NCBI GenBank assembly: GCA_016719295.1
Contig: JADKAF010000004.1
Span: forward strand, 1-12,390
From: Planctomycetota bacterium
GTDB lineage: Bacteria > Planctomycetota > UBA1135 > JADKAF01
Length of the DNA stretch: 12,390 bases
Direction: 5' to 3'
A program made the translations under genes and the position numbers. The stretch's first letter is position 1. Each line of letters starts with the position of its first letter. This document shows, one piece after another, positions 1 to 9,255 of the stretch. Under the pieces are notes generated by a model. It was not told the DNA's origin. It made no database searches and saw nothing but the letters and a program-made list of their open reading frames with translations.

Positions 1-1
1 C

Positions 2-1136
2 GAGCGCGGGGCTATCTCGAGCGATGCGGCACGGGGAGAGGGCTCGGCTCGACGCTGGTTCGTGCACCCGGATGACGCCGGCGAGCACGAGCGCATGCGC
101 CGCGTGTTTCCCCTGGAGCGGTACACAGCCCTCTACGATGGGCGACTGCTGCACGCCTATGACTCCGCGTATCAGCGCTACCTCGGCGGCGAGGGTCCAA
201 CACAGAGGTGGGAACGACTCGACATGAACGGGAAGCGGCTGGTGCCGCGTGTGTTTGTCAATCGGCTCGAGGCGGGTGTGACTGGCAGTGGCGTCAGGAT
301 TGGCTTCCGCGACATCGCGCGCGGAACGGACGAGCGAACGTTGATCGCCTCGGCTGTAGGTCCGAGCGAGACTTGCGGTAACACGATTCCGATCTTGACC
401 GTAGATGCCGCACGACTGCCGGCGCTCCTCGCGGTGCTGAACTCGTTTGTGGCTGACTTCGTCCTTCGACTTCGCGCCGGTGCTCACGTCAACTGGGTGC
501 AAGCGGCCGCGCTGGTAGTGCCGAGGGCCGATTCCATCGTCCATCGCGCACGCTCAGCGCGCCCTCCGCTGCGTGCGGCACGTCGCCATGCGCTGTCATC
601 CCCTGAGCTCTTGAGCTTTGGGGCGGGAGCGCGGACCTGGCAGGTCGCTGGAGGGCCTCCGGGGAGACAAACCCGTCGGCGCGACGCGACTGCAGAGATC
701 GACGCGGAGGTCGCGACACGTACGGCCTCGGTGCCGGAGTTCGCCTACGTGCTCTCCACGTTTCCGCTGCTCGACCGCGACCAGCCGGCCCTGCCGGGCG
801 ACGCCTTCGTCACGGACGGCGGGCCCAGGTCCAGGACCGGAACGCGCGGCGTCGACTGGGACGAGACCGAGGATGGGATCGTGGAGCTGTCGCCGCGGAG
901 CTTCGTCACGCGCGATCTGGCCCTCTTCACCTACATGAAGCGCAAGAGCTTCCCCATCCCGGACGACCTCGAGCGCTTCTACCGAGACCAGGTCGGGCTG
1001 GACCCGCGGGGCGCGCAGTCCCGGTTCCCGCATCGGCAGCGTCCGGGATCTCGAGGCTCGCGTCCTGGCAGCGGAGAAGGCCGGCGCCGTGGCGTATGTG
1101 CCGAGCGGTCGCGGCGGCGGGGACGTCGATGACTGA
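2..1136 (+). CDS. Eco57I/TaqI-type adenine-specific DNA methyltransferase, C-terminal part (5' truncated)
   Basis: The reading frame is open from base 2, so only about 378 C-terminal codons are visible and the catalytic N-terminus (FxGG, NPPY) lies outside the window. What remains matches the target-recognition end of large Eco57I-like methylases: YDGRLLHAYDSAYQRY (about 137-184), the VPRVFVN stretch (about 242-262), RIGFRDIARGTDERT (about 296-340), GNTIPIL, and LNSFVADFVLRLRAGAHVNW (about 439-498). The C-terminal tail has EFAYVLSTFPLLDRDQPALPGDAF (about 737-807), shown here as EFAYVLSTFPLL then DRDQPALPGDAF. Such enzymes methylate adenine in a specific site; some are solitary R-M enzymes and others belong to multi-gene defence systems. 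One extra C in the CCC run at 1027-1029 ends the frame early at 1132. Removing it restores SRFRIGSVRDLEARV and a natural stop at 1134-1136. A second, compensated shift is likely at 700-735. The gene ends 52 bases before the AddB-like gene on the same strand, which suggests an operon. Confidence 0.68.
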
Positions 1137-1188
1137 GCGCCGGACGCCAGCGCCCACGTGGTAGCGTCTGCGGCGTGCGGGAGCTTCG

Positions 1189-4100
1189 ATGACGACCTCG
1201 TGGCTCGATCCCATCGCTCGCGCGCTCGAGCGGGGAGAGGACGTGCTGGTGCTGTGTCGCACGAGCGCGTCCGTGCGCGGCGTCCTCCGCACGCTCGGGA
1301 CCCACGGGCGCTCGGGCGGGGCGCGCGGCTTCGCCGGGCTCGAGGTCAGCACGCTCCGTGGCTACGTCCACGCGCGGCTCCCGGCGGAGCTCGTACCGGG
1401 CCCGCTGGCCGACGACGAGCTGCCGGCCAAACACGTGTGGACGCAGCTCCTCGCGGGCCGGCCGCGGCTGCGGGCGCTCCTCCGCCGTCACCTCGAGCGC
1501 GCGCACCTCTCGAGCGCGGCGGGGGTCTCGCTCGAGGCGCTCTCCGCGCCGCTCCGCGCGCTGGTCGCGGCGGGCTGGTCCCGGACGCCGCTCGCGACGC
1601 ACGCCGCGCGCATCCTCGCGGCGCCCCCTCCGCCGGTGGTGTTCTCGGTCGGCTTCGGCGCGCCCGGCTCCACGGGGCTCGGCAGCATCGGCCCCTTCGA
1701 GCGCGCGACCCTCGCCGCGCTCGGGGCCGTCGCGCTCGAGGCTCCTCCGTGCCGCGCCGCTGCGCCGGTGCGCGCGCGCCGCCTGCCGGACGTGGCCGCC
1801 GAGGCTCGCGCGATCGTCGCCACCATCCTGTCCCGCCCCGAGCTGCGGCCCGACCGCGTGCTCGTCCTGGTGTCCGACAGCGCGAGCGAGAGCGCATCCG
1901 CTCGGCCTCCAGCGTAACGGCGTGCCGGTCGGCGACGACGGCGTCTCCCCCCTCTCGCGCCACGCGCTCGCGGCGCTCCTCGTGCCGCTCCTGCCGCTCT
2001 TCGCGTCTCGCGGGGCGGAGCGCGTACACCACGAGGATCTGCTCCGCCTGCTGGTCACGCCCGTGCTCGCTCACGGGCCGCCGGCGGCCGGCATCGTCCC
2101 GGTGGCGGGCGTGGATGGCCAGCGCGCGTCCGTCCGGCAGATGCGCCAGCCTCCTCGCGGGCTGCGGCCGCGCGAGCGCGACGCTCGGCGACTGGGTCGT
2201 CCCTCGATCAGATCGAGTCGCGGGCTGATCGCGATCACGACGGCGCGAGCCCGGACGAGAGGGCCGGCGCGGCCGCGCGGCTGGTCGCGGTCAGGTGGTG
2301 CGGGCCCGCGTCGCCGCTCGCCCGGCATGCGAGCGGCGGGCACCCTCGCGGACGTCGGCCGGCTGATCGCGGAGCTGAGGCTCTCGGATCCGGAGGACCG
2401 CCACGGCCACGCGATCGTGGCGGCGCTCCGGGCAGAGCCGTTCCAGCCCGCGGACGCGGACTCCTACGCGGAGGCGCTCGAGGGCACCGTCACGAGCGGT
2501 CGCATCGACGTCGGGGTGCAGATCCTCTCGTATCCCGCCTACGACGGGCGCGACTCGGACCTCCTCCTGCTCGCTGGCGTCCACGACAAGGGCCTGGGCG
2601 CCGCTCCTCGCCCGGACCCCTTCCTCCGCGCGGAGGACCTTCGGGTCCTGGGTCTGCCGAGCCCTCGCGAGACCGTGCTCGAGCGCGCGTCGCGCTGGCC
2701 AAGGGCGCGGCGCGGCCCGCGCGAGCCTCGGTCCCTCGCCTTCGCGACCAGTCACGATGGCTCCGGGCGCGCGGTCGCGCCGCCCGTGGACCTCGACCTC
2801 GAGGTGGACGACGCAGATCGGCACCACAGCCACGGCCTCTCGTTCTCCATCCCCGAGGCCCTCGATCGAGGCGCGCTCGCGACGGGCGATGGGGACGCCG
2901 ACGACGCGTCGCTCCAGGTGGACGCCGAGTGGATCCGCGCCGGCTCGCCGGAGGCTGCTACGCGGCCGAGCCCTTCGACGCCAGGGCCAGACGCTGCCCG
3001 ACTACCTCGACCGTCACGAGGTCCGCCACCCCGCGCGGCTGCGCGCCTGGCTCGGCGAGGTGGGGGTCTATCCCGGCACCGCGGAGGGCCTGCCGCCGGG
3101 CTTTCGCCTCTCGGCCAGTCGCCTCTCGGCGTTCGCGCAGTGCTCGTGGCGCGCCTATGCGGAGTCCGCGCTCGCGCTGCGCGCGCCGGAGGAGATCTCC
3201 GAGGATCTCGACGCGAGCGAGATCGGCTCCGCGATGCACGTGGCCCTCGAGCGAGCGGCGATGGGCGTGCGGTGGATCGTGCCGACGGCCTCCGTCGCGG
3301 GCGCGCGCCAGGCCTTCCTGGAGCGCCTCGTCGCTGCCACCCAGGGTGCTCTGGACGAGCAGGCCAAGCAGCGCCCGGCCTCCGTGGAGACCTCGGCGAT
3401 GGTGGCCGCGCGCGCGGGACTCTCGGCGCGGTGGGGCCGCCACTGGGCCCACTATGCGCGGGCGCGGATCGTGGGCTTCGACGAGGCGCGGGAGGCCGTG
3501 CTGCGGGAGCTGTTCGGTCGTCTCCGCGACACGGAGGACTTCGGTCGCGCGCTCGACGCGCTGGGCCCCTCCTTCAGCGCCGCGCAGCGCGCCCACCTCT
3601 CGGAAGGGCTCTTCGCCGCGCTGATCGACGCGGGCGGTGACCTCGAGCGGCTCGCGCCGGAGCTCGTCGTGGGGGGCCTGGGCAAGAAGACGGTCGGCGT
3701 GACGCGCGCGATCCTGGCGGCCCCGCGGCCGCCCGCCCTGGCCGCGCTCTGCGAGCGTGCTCGCGCGAGCGCGGGGTCGGTCGAGTATCACCGGGACGGC
3801 GATCTCGAGGTCGTCGGTCTCGAGGTCGCGTTCGGCCGCGCGCGCGACGACGGCGAGCCGCTGTGGCTCCGACTGGGCGAGGAGCGCGTCGAGGTGCGCG
3901 GCTCGATCGACGTGATCGATCGGCGACACGGGATCGTCCCTGACGCGGGCGCGCGCTACCGCGTGGGTGACTTCAAGACCGGCGGGAGCGCCGGCACCGC
4001 CAAGCAGATCGCCAGCTCGCTGGTTCGCCCTCAGCTCACGCTCTATGCGCTCGCGCTGGAGGAGCGCGGTCCCCTCGAGGGTCACCCCCGGCCCGCGGTC

Positions 4101-4394
4101 ACGGAGGAGCTCTACTACGATCAGGTCCGCTCGCTCGGGCGCACGGTGGTGCCCCTCGACCAGCCCACCCTCGAGCACGCGCGGAGAACGCTCGCTCGCG
4201 CTCTCTCGAGGCCGCGTCGAGGCTCGTGGCCGCTCATGCCGCACCCGGACGGCTGCCCGCTCCGCGGCGTGCGCACGGCGTACTGCGACTTCCAGGAGAT
4301 CTGCCGGCTCCGCGGGTCGTTCGCTCCCGAGGACGACGCCGAGGCGCCCACGCCCGCGCCGAGCACCGCCGGCGAGGCGGGAAAGAGGCCATGA
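1189..4394 (+). CDS. AddB-like PD-(D/E)XK nuclease with degenerate helicase half
   Basis: The start ATG at 1189 follows GCGGGAG (1177-1183). The span gives about 1068 codons, normal for AddB/RexB-type partners of a UvrD helicase. The N-terminal half (MTTSWLDPIARALERGED...) resembles an SF1 fold but shows no Walker A GxxxxGK[ST], so it probably does not hydrolyse ATP. The middle has SDLLLLAGVHDKGLGAAPRP (about 2556-2615), the region where relatives carry the late helicase motifs. The nuclease half follows: RLSASRLSAFAQCSWRAY (about residue 640-658), a GSAMHVALE motif (about 680), GSIDVID then YRVGDFKTGG (about 904-930, the catalytic D...DxK), and QLTLYALALEE (about 948). Near the C-terminus are further cysteines in GCPLRGVRTAYCDFQEIC (about 1021-1039), which with the Cys in AQCSW suggest a 4Fe-4S cluster as in AddB. 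Indels break the frame near 1895, 2110-2340, 2700-2745, 2935 and 2990. The last codons overlap the helicase start (ATGA), so translational coupling is likely. Confidence 0.8.
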
Positions 4395-7300
4395 CCCGCC
4401 TCGACCCCCTCGATCCCCACGCGCGCGTGGTGACCGCGCCCGCAGGCTCGGGAAAGACCACGCTGCTCGTGCAGCGCTACCTCCGCCACCTCCACACGAC
4501 GGAGGTGGAGCGCATCGTCGCGATCACGTTCACGCGTAAGGCCGCCGCGTCGCTGCGAGGCCGCGTGGCCGCCGCGCTGCGAGGGGCCGTGAGCCCCGAG
4601 CGCGCGGACGAGCAGACGCGCCCTCTTCCTGCCGCACGCGCCCGACTCGCGAGCGCCGAGCGGGCGCTGGCAGCTCGCGACCGCGCCCATCTGGACGGTC
4701 GATGCGTTCGTCCTCCAGCTCCTGCAGGAATCCCTCTCTCCACGCGCACCGCCGCCCGTCACCGGACGCGCGTGGATCGACGGGCCGGCCGAGGCCCGGG
4801 GACACCCCGGCGTCTCTTCGGCGCTGCGGCGCGTGCGCACCTCGAGGCGCTCACGGAGGGAAGCCAGGCTCCTGCTCGCTGAGCCACGCTCGGTCACGCC
4901 ATCGAGGATGTGGCAGCGCTCGCGCGCCCGCGGGCGCCCCCGACTCGGTGACGCTCCCGGCCTTCCTCGACGCGCTCGGCAGCGCGCTCGCCGCGGAGGT
5001 GCGCCTCGCGCCCTCGCCGTGGGCCGCCGCGCCGACGCCGCGCTGGGTCACCCCCGCCATCGACGACGCTGCGCGGCGCTGGCTCGCCGGCCCCGAGCCG
5101 ACCGCCCCCGGAGCTCCTGCGCTGGCTCGGATACGTGGGTGAGGATCTCGCGCCCATCCGGGACCGCGCCCTCGCGACGGCGCTCGCCGCCTCGACCTGC
5201 CGGTCCCGGACCCCACCATCTGGAGTCATGGCGCCCTCTCCTGGACCGAGCCCTCCGTGAGCGTCGATCGCGCAGACGCCCTGCGGAGCGCGCTGCTCAC
5301 CCTGGCCGCGCGATGTCGCGACGACGGGCTCGCCGAGGCCGCGCGCACGAGCGCGCTCGACTACGACCGGCTGCTGATGGCGGCGACGGAGCTCTGTCGC
5401 CACGCGCCGCCAGAGCTGGCCGAGCGCTTCGACGTCCTCATGGTCGATGAGCTGCAGGACACCAACCCCGCGCAGCTCGCGTTCTACGTCGCGTTCGCGG
5501 AGCTGCGCCGCCACCTTCGGCAGGCGGCGCCGCTGACGACGTTCTTCGTCGGTGACGGGCGGCAGTCGATCTTATCGCTTCCGCGACGCGGACCTGTACG
5601 GGTGGATCGCGTCGTCGATGCGCGCGCAGCGCGATGGCGCGCGCGGCGAGATCGTCAAGAACTGGCGCTCGACGCCGGTGCTCGTTCGGCTGCAGCAGGC
5701 GGCGGTGGCGCGCCTCGCGAGAGTGGCGAGCGCGGGTTCGATCCGCCTCGACGCGCTCGTGCCCGGAGACGCGGCGCAGGATCCCCGTGGGGGGGAGCCG
5801 TGGCCCGGAGCCGGTCGTCGTGGTCGACGCCCGACGAACCGGATGCCGACGCCTCGCGCTCGCGGCCTTCGCGCAGCGCATTCCGCGCGATGGGAGTCGC
5901 ACCCGGGGGAGGACGCGGCGGTTCTCGTGCGCACCTGGGCCGCTGCTGATCGCGCGGTGCGGATCCTCCGCGGCCACGGCGTCGAGGCGCAGGTCACCGG
6001 GGACCGGGGCCTCCTCTCGTCCAGGGTCGCCATCGACGTGCGGCTCTTCCTGCGCGCGCTCTACGACTCGTCCGACGAGCTCGCGCTGGCCAGGTGCTGA
6101 AGCACCCGTCCATCGGCGTCACGGACCGAGGCTCTTCCTCCTCAGCGGCACTGGCGGGCTGGCGCAGGTGCTCGCCGGACGGATCCCCGAGAGCCTGGAG
6201 CCGGACGACAGAGAGCGCCTGGGGCCGGTCGTGCCGCTCCTGCTGCGGGCGCGAGCGCGTCTCGGTCGCGAGCCCACCGCCGAGATCGTCGAGTGGCTCG
6301 CGGCGAAGCTGCACTGGCGGCCGCTCCTGGCTGCCGGGCCGGAGGGCGCGAGCGGCCTCGCCATCGCGCAGCTCGACGTCATCCTCGACGTCATCCGCGA
6401 GTGCGAGTCCACGCACGTCGATCCCACCGCGGTCATCGCGTCGCTCGAGGCCAAGGACACGCCCACCGACGATCTGCCGGTCATCCGGCTCCACCGCGAC
6501 GCGCAGGTGGTCAGCGTCACGACGGTCTTTGGCGCCAAGGGCCTCGAGTGGGATCACGTGGCCCTGCAGCAGATCGGCGCGGGCGGTCACGACGGCGTCC
6601 TGTCCGGCAAGAGCTGGCAGCTGGCTCGCCCGCGCGGCGAGGCGATCCTGGGCGTCTCGATCGACCCCGAGCGCGGCCTCGACGCACGCCCCGGGCCGCT
6701 CTCGATCCTGGGCAAGCACATCGGCGCCGGCGAGAAGCGCGAGGAGTCCTGGCGCCTCTTCTACGTGGGCCTCACGCGCGCGCGGCGCTCAGTCACCCTG
6801 GCCATCGGCAAGGCGGACGCGCGGGGCAAGAACCAGCTCGCGGCGCTGCGCGGCACCTTCGCGGGCGACCCCCTCGGGCCCGGCGTCCGTGTCCTCGCGC
6901 CGGCTGACGTCGCGACGGCGGCTCCGTCGCGCGCCCTCGTCCACGAGCCGACGGTGCGTGTGCGCCCGTTCACCGCCGACTTCGCGAAGGACGCAGGAGG
7001 CTGGACGCTCGCGAGCCCCTCGGGGCGGGCGGCCGATGACGCGCAGCTCGAGCGATATCGGCGCGCAGCGCGCGTCGTGATCGGCCGCCCTCAGCGGCGC
7101 TTCCGACGAGTTCTCGGCGAGATCCCGGATCGGGTCCTGGGTGAGGTCGTCCACGGCTGGCTGGAGCGCTGGGCGTTCCGCGGCGAGCCCCCGAGGTGCA
7201 CGACGCTGCGCTATCACCTCCGAGACCGCTGGTCCTCGAGCGAGGCGTCGCTGGCGCGCTGGCTGGTGGCGCTGGGCCTGGGTCTGCGCGACGAGCTCCC

Positions 7301-7614
7301 CGGCTTCCGTGAGCTCCTCTCGCACCGCCTCCACTTCGAGTGGCCGGTGCTGGGTTGGCCGGAGGCGGGCGCCTTCGGCGACGAGCTGCTCGTCGGCCGT
7401 GCGGACCTCGTCGTCGAGCTGCCGGAGCGCCGGCTCGTCATCCTCGACTTCGAAGCCGGCTCGCGCATCGCGACCACCCTGGAGATCCTCACCTGCGCGA
7501 GTACGCGGACAGCTCGAGGCCTACCGGGATATCCTCGAGGCCGCCGGCTATCGCGTCGTCGAGACGGGCCTCGTGTACGTCCGTGGCCCGAGCTGGGCGC
7601 GCTTCGTGAGTTGA
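4391..7614 (+). CDS. AddA-like UvrD/SF1 helicase-nuclease
   Basis: The ATG at 4391 overlaps the preceding stop (ATGA), with GGGAAAGAGG just upstream. About 1074 codons, usual for AddA-like proteins. SF1A motifs occur in order: Walker A TAPAGSGKTTLL (about residue 15-26), motif Ia AITFTRKAA (about 44-52), IWTVDAFVLQLLQE (about 102-115), Walker B VLMVDELQDTN (about 348-358), motif III FFVGDGRQSIYRFRDADL (about 384-402), motif IV KNWRST (about 422), motif V TTVFGAKGLEWDHV (about 710-723) and motif VI FYVGLTRAR (about 790). A C-terminal RecB-type nuclease domain follows: GEVVHGWLERW, GRADLVVELPERRLVILDF and QLEAYRDILEAAGY. The position normally DxK reads DFEAG, so the catalytic lysine is absent as written. 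Expected role: 3'-5' translocation and unwinding of DNA ends with the AddB-like partner. Indels disrupt the frame at several sites from 4620 to 5210, then at TT 5572-5573, about 5790, 5900, 6095 and about 7500-7512. Family call is firm; whether it acts in repair or defence is inferred. Confidence 0.85.
7301..7351 (+). repeat. Direct repeat, copy A (inside the helicase-nuclease gene)
   Basis: These 51 bases encode GFRELLSHRLHFEWPVL of the C-terminal nuclease domain and match 7798-7847 at 47 of 51 positions (three substitutions, one gap, aligned by eye). This copy is in a continuous open frame and is evidently the functional parent. Confidence 0.8.
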
Positions 7615-7616
7615 GC

Positions 7617-7624
7617 GGGAGGAA
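7617..7624 (+). promoter_or_regulatory. Strong Shine-Dalgarno site for the 48-codon ORF
   Basis: GGGAGGAA lies 5 bases before the ATG at 7630 (7 bases counted from the GGAGG core). It immediately follows the helicase stop at 7612-7614. It is one of the two best ribosome binding sites in the window and is the main evidence that the very short ORF is translated. Confidence 0.6.
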
Positions 7625-7629
7625 TAGCC

Positions 7630-7776
7630 ATGGCCGAGCTGACGCTGTTGATGAGGACACCGAACACACCGCTCGAGGCGCTCCAGGAGGCGTTCAAGAG
7701 TCAGGCGATCCTGGAGGCCGAGCATGTTCCCTCTGTGCCAACGCCGGCCGAGACCCCCTCCGTGATTTCGCTGTAG
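7630..7776 (+). CDS. Small 48-residue ORF, third partner or truncated gene
   Basis: This ORF starts MAELTLLMRTPNTPLEALQE and ends PAETPSVISL before TAG at 7774-7776. I do not recognise it. It begins 15 bases after the helicase stop, in the same frame, behind a strong GGGAGGAA site, so it would be co-translated with the helicase-nuclease operon. The first two thirds look helical (LEALQEAFKSQAILEAEHV) and the end is Pro/Thr/Ser-rich. There is no membrane segment, Cys or recognisable DNA-binding motif. Two readings are possible. It could be a genuine small accessory protein of the system, or the 5' remnant of a longer gene cut off by the rearrangement that left a duplicated fragment 22 bases downstream. 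Because indels are common here, a missed frameshift extending the protein cannot be excluded. Confidence 0.45.
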   Translation: MAELTLLMRTPNTPLEALQEAFKSQAILEAEHVPSVPTPAETPSVISL

Positions 7777-7797
7777 CGATGGGCAGAGAATGCTCTC

Positions 7798-7847
7798 CGG
7801 CTTCCGTGAGGCCTCTCGGACCGCCTCCACTTCGAGTGGTCGGTGCT
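7798..7847 (+). repeat. Direct repeat, copy B (diverged helicase-nuclease fragment in the spacer)
   Basis: The 50 bases repeat 7301-7351 with three substitutions and one deletion, about 497 bases downstream and outside any supported gene. Read in the parental frame after the gap, it still encodes RLHFEWSVL followed by VRGRC, so it looks like a remnant of coding sequence. It may be a scar from duplication or deletion, the trace of a second lost helicase-nuclease gene, or a local assembly artefact. Confidence 0.75.
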
Positions 7848-7855
7848 CGTTCGCG

Positions 7856-7914
7856 GACGCTGCCGCTCGACGCCTGACCCAGCGGCCCCCTCAAGGCGGT
7901 TCGGTGGCAGCGTC
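7856..7914. terminator. Inverted repeat between convergent genes, possible terminator
   Basis: GACGCTGCC (7856-7864) pairs perfectly with GGCAGCGTC (7906-7914). Inside the 41-base loop, CGCCT (7871-7875) pairs with AGGCG (7894-7898), so a nested, interrupted hairpin can form. It sits between the small ORF and the convergent nuclease gene, overlapping the last codons and stop of the latter. There is no U-tract on either strand, so a terminator role is a guess from position. Confidence 0.3.
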
Positions 7915-9117
7915 AGACGTAGTGGGCACGCCCGCTGCGGCCAATAGCCGACTCCCGTACTTGACCGCATCTGCCCGTCCGGTGTGGGTCTCGATGAAGT
8001 ATCTCGCCCCGGTCTTTCCGCGCACATCGACCGGGCTCGTGGAACGGATTCCCGAGCGGGTGAAATGGGCTCATCGCGACCAGAACCGTTTCGTTCCCGT
8101 GCTGAATGGGACGTGTAGGTCGAGAGCGCCCTTCTCGTCCAGGAACCGCACTACAGCCGCCAAGAACTCGGAGCCGGTCGCCCCCGCGATGGAGACGCCG
8201 TTCGCGCGGACCGCGAGGGGACCCTTCGCCGTGTCCCGGGCCTGTTCCACGATCGCCTTCAGCGGCGGGTTGTCACTCAGCAGCGTCGACAGCAGAACCT
8301 CGAAGAGCGCATCGAACGTGCGCTTGTGCTTCGTGTACAGCTGATCGGCAAATTCGCGCTCGTCCTCGCTGACTGCCAGTTTGGTGCCGTCCACGGACTC
8401 CTCAGTGCGTCTATGTATTGTTCGATGAATGGGCGAACGAGGACGTTGATGTCAGGTGTTCGAGCACAGGGACCAGCACCTCGTCGTGGAGTCTCTGGTA
8501 GTCGGCTCGAACCAACGCTCGTCCTCCACCAGTCGGGTCCCGGGGTCGGGTGCCGGGGCGAGGAGAATGGGGATGTGGAACTTGCCCGCGTGCTCTCGGT
8601 CGAGCCAAGCGTGATAGTCCCGACACTGGCCTGTGTCTGGAGCGGCGAACACCTTCTGTTCGATCAAGATCACGGCCTCGCGATTCTCGCGCTTCAAGGT
8701 GATCCCCGACACGAACACGTCGAGTCGGCCGGTCTTGCCGGGGGAGAGCGGGATCTTGAGTTCTCGGCGGTCGCGCTCGTTCGGGAGCACTTGAACGCGC
8801 TCGAACTCTCCAAACACCGCCACGGTTCTGGCCAGCGAGCGCCCGCCCGACGGGGCAAACGTTCCTTCGTCGATCGCGATGGCGAGGAGCAACCGACGGA
8901 GGGCGAATGAGCCAAGACCGTGGGTTCCGCTGGGGTCGAGCAGCCACCCAAGGAGCATCGAGTGCCACGTCTCGGTGTAGGTGCGACCGACGATGCCGAA
9001 GAGGTTCGGCCGGTTCGCCTGCTGTGCGAACGCGGCGAACTGAGGGTCCAGGACGAGCTTGATCAGGCCGGTGCAGAAGTCCGAACGTCTTCCTTGTTCA
9101 ACACCCGGTTCCGTCAT
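7891..9117 (-). CDS. Stand-alone PD-(D/E)XK nuclease-like protein
   Basis: On the minus strand the likely start is ATG at 9117-9115 (MTEPGVEQGRRSDFCTGLIK); an upstream TTG at 9156 in the same frame is an alternative with a GAGG-like site. The N-terminal region has RTYTETWHSMLLGWLLDP followed by GTHGLGSFALRRLLL. About 100 residues later come GRLDVFVSGITL and AVILIEQKVFAA, then QCRDYHAWLD. The order (ExxHS-like motif, LLDPxGxHGLG, D, ExK, QxxxY) fits the PDDEXK_4-type nuclease superfamily, with D and E-Q-K as the probable catalytic set. After about 8510 the frame shifts repeatedly: the conserved-looking path runs ADYQRLHDEVLVPVLEHL, INVLVRPFIEQYIDALRSP, DGTKLAVSEDEREFADQLYT, LVAMSPFHPLGNPFHEP and RYFIETHTGRADAVKYGSR, ending at TGA 7893-7891. 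GC and third-position GC are lower than in the helicase operon, which suggests separate acquisition. Its target is unknown. Confidence 0.65.
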
Positions 9118-9255
9118 GGCAACTCGAGCGTGCCCACAAAGCCGGTCGTGAATCAACCCCGCCTCAACGGCCTGACTCCTGTCCGCTCTACGTAAGACGG
9201 TCGCCCCGACGATTCTCGCTGCGAAACGTGTATTAGCCCCCGCGTCGGCCGTTAG
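9118..9255. other. Divergent intergenic region
   Basis: This stretch separates the minus-strand nuclease gene from the plus-strand unit and should hold both promoters. It is clearly less GC-rich than its flanks (for example around 9190-9240), but I see no convincing -35/-10 pair, operator repeat or RNA gene in it. Confidence 0.4.

Noticed and set aside
979..2058. Long open frames on the minus strand opposite the AddB-like and other plus-strand genes
   Set aside because: They are arginine-rich, low-complexity shadows caused by high GC. The plus strand carries recognisable motifs there.
7804..7819. Near-palindrome CCGTGAGGCCTCTCGG as a terminator or operator
   Set aside because: It has no loop and no U-tract, and it lies inside the duplicated coding fragment, so it is better explained by that.
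8069..8075. In-frame TGA in the minus-strand nuclease gene, as a possible recoded (selenocysteine) codon
   Set aside because: The sequence after the TGA resumes in the same frame a little later, but the intervening stretch reads better as LVAMSPFHPLGNPFHEP in a neighbouring frame. Two compensating indels explain this, and there is no Sec-type context.
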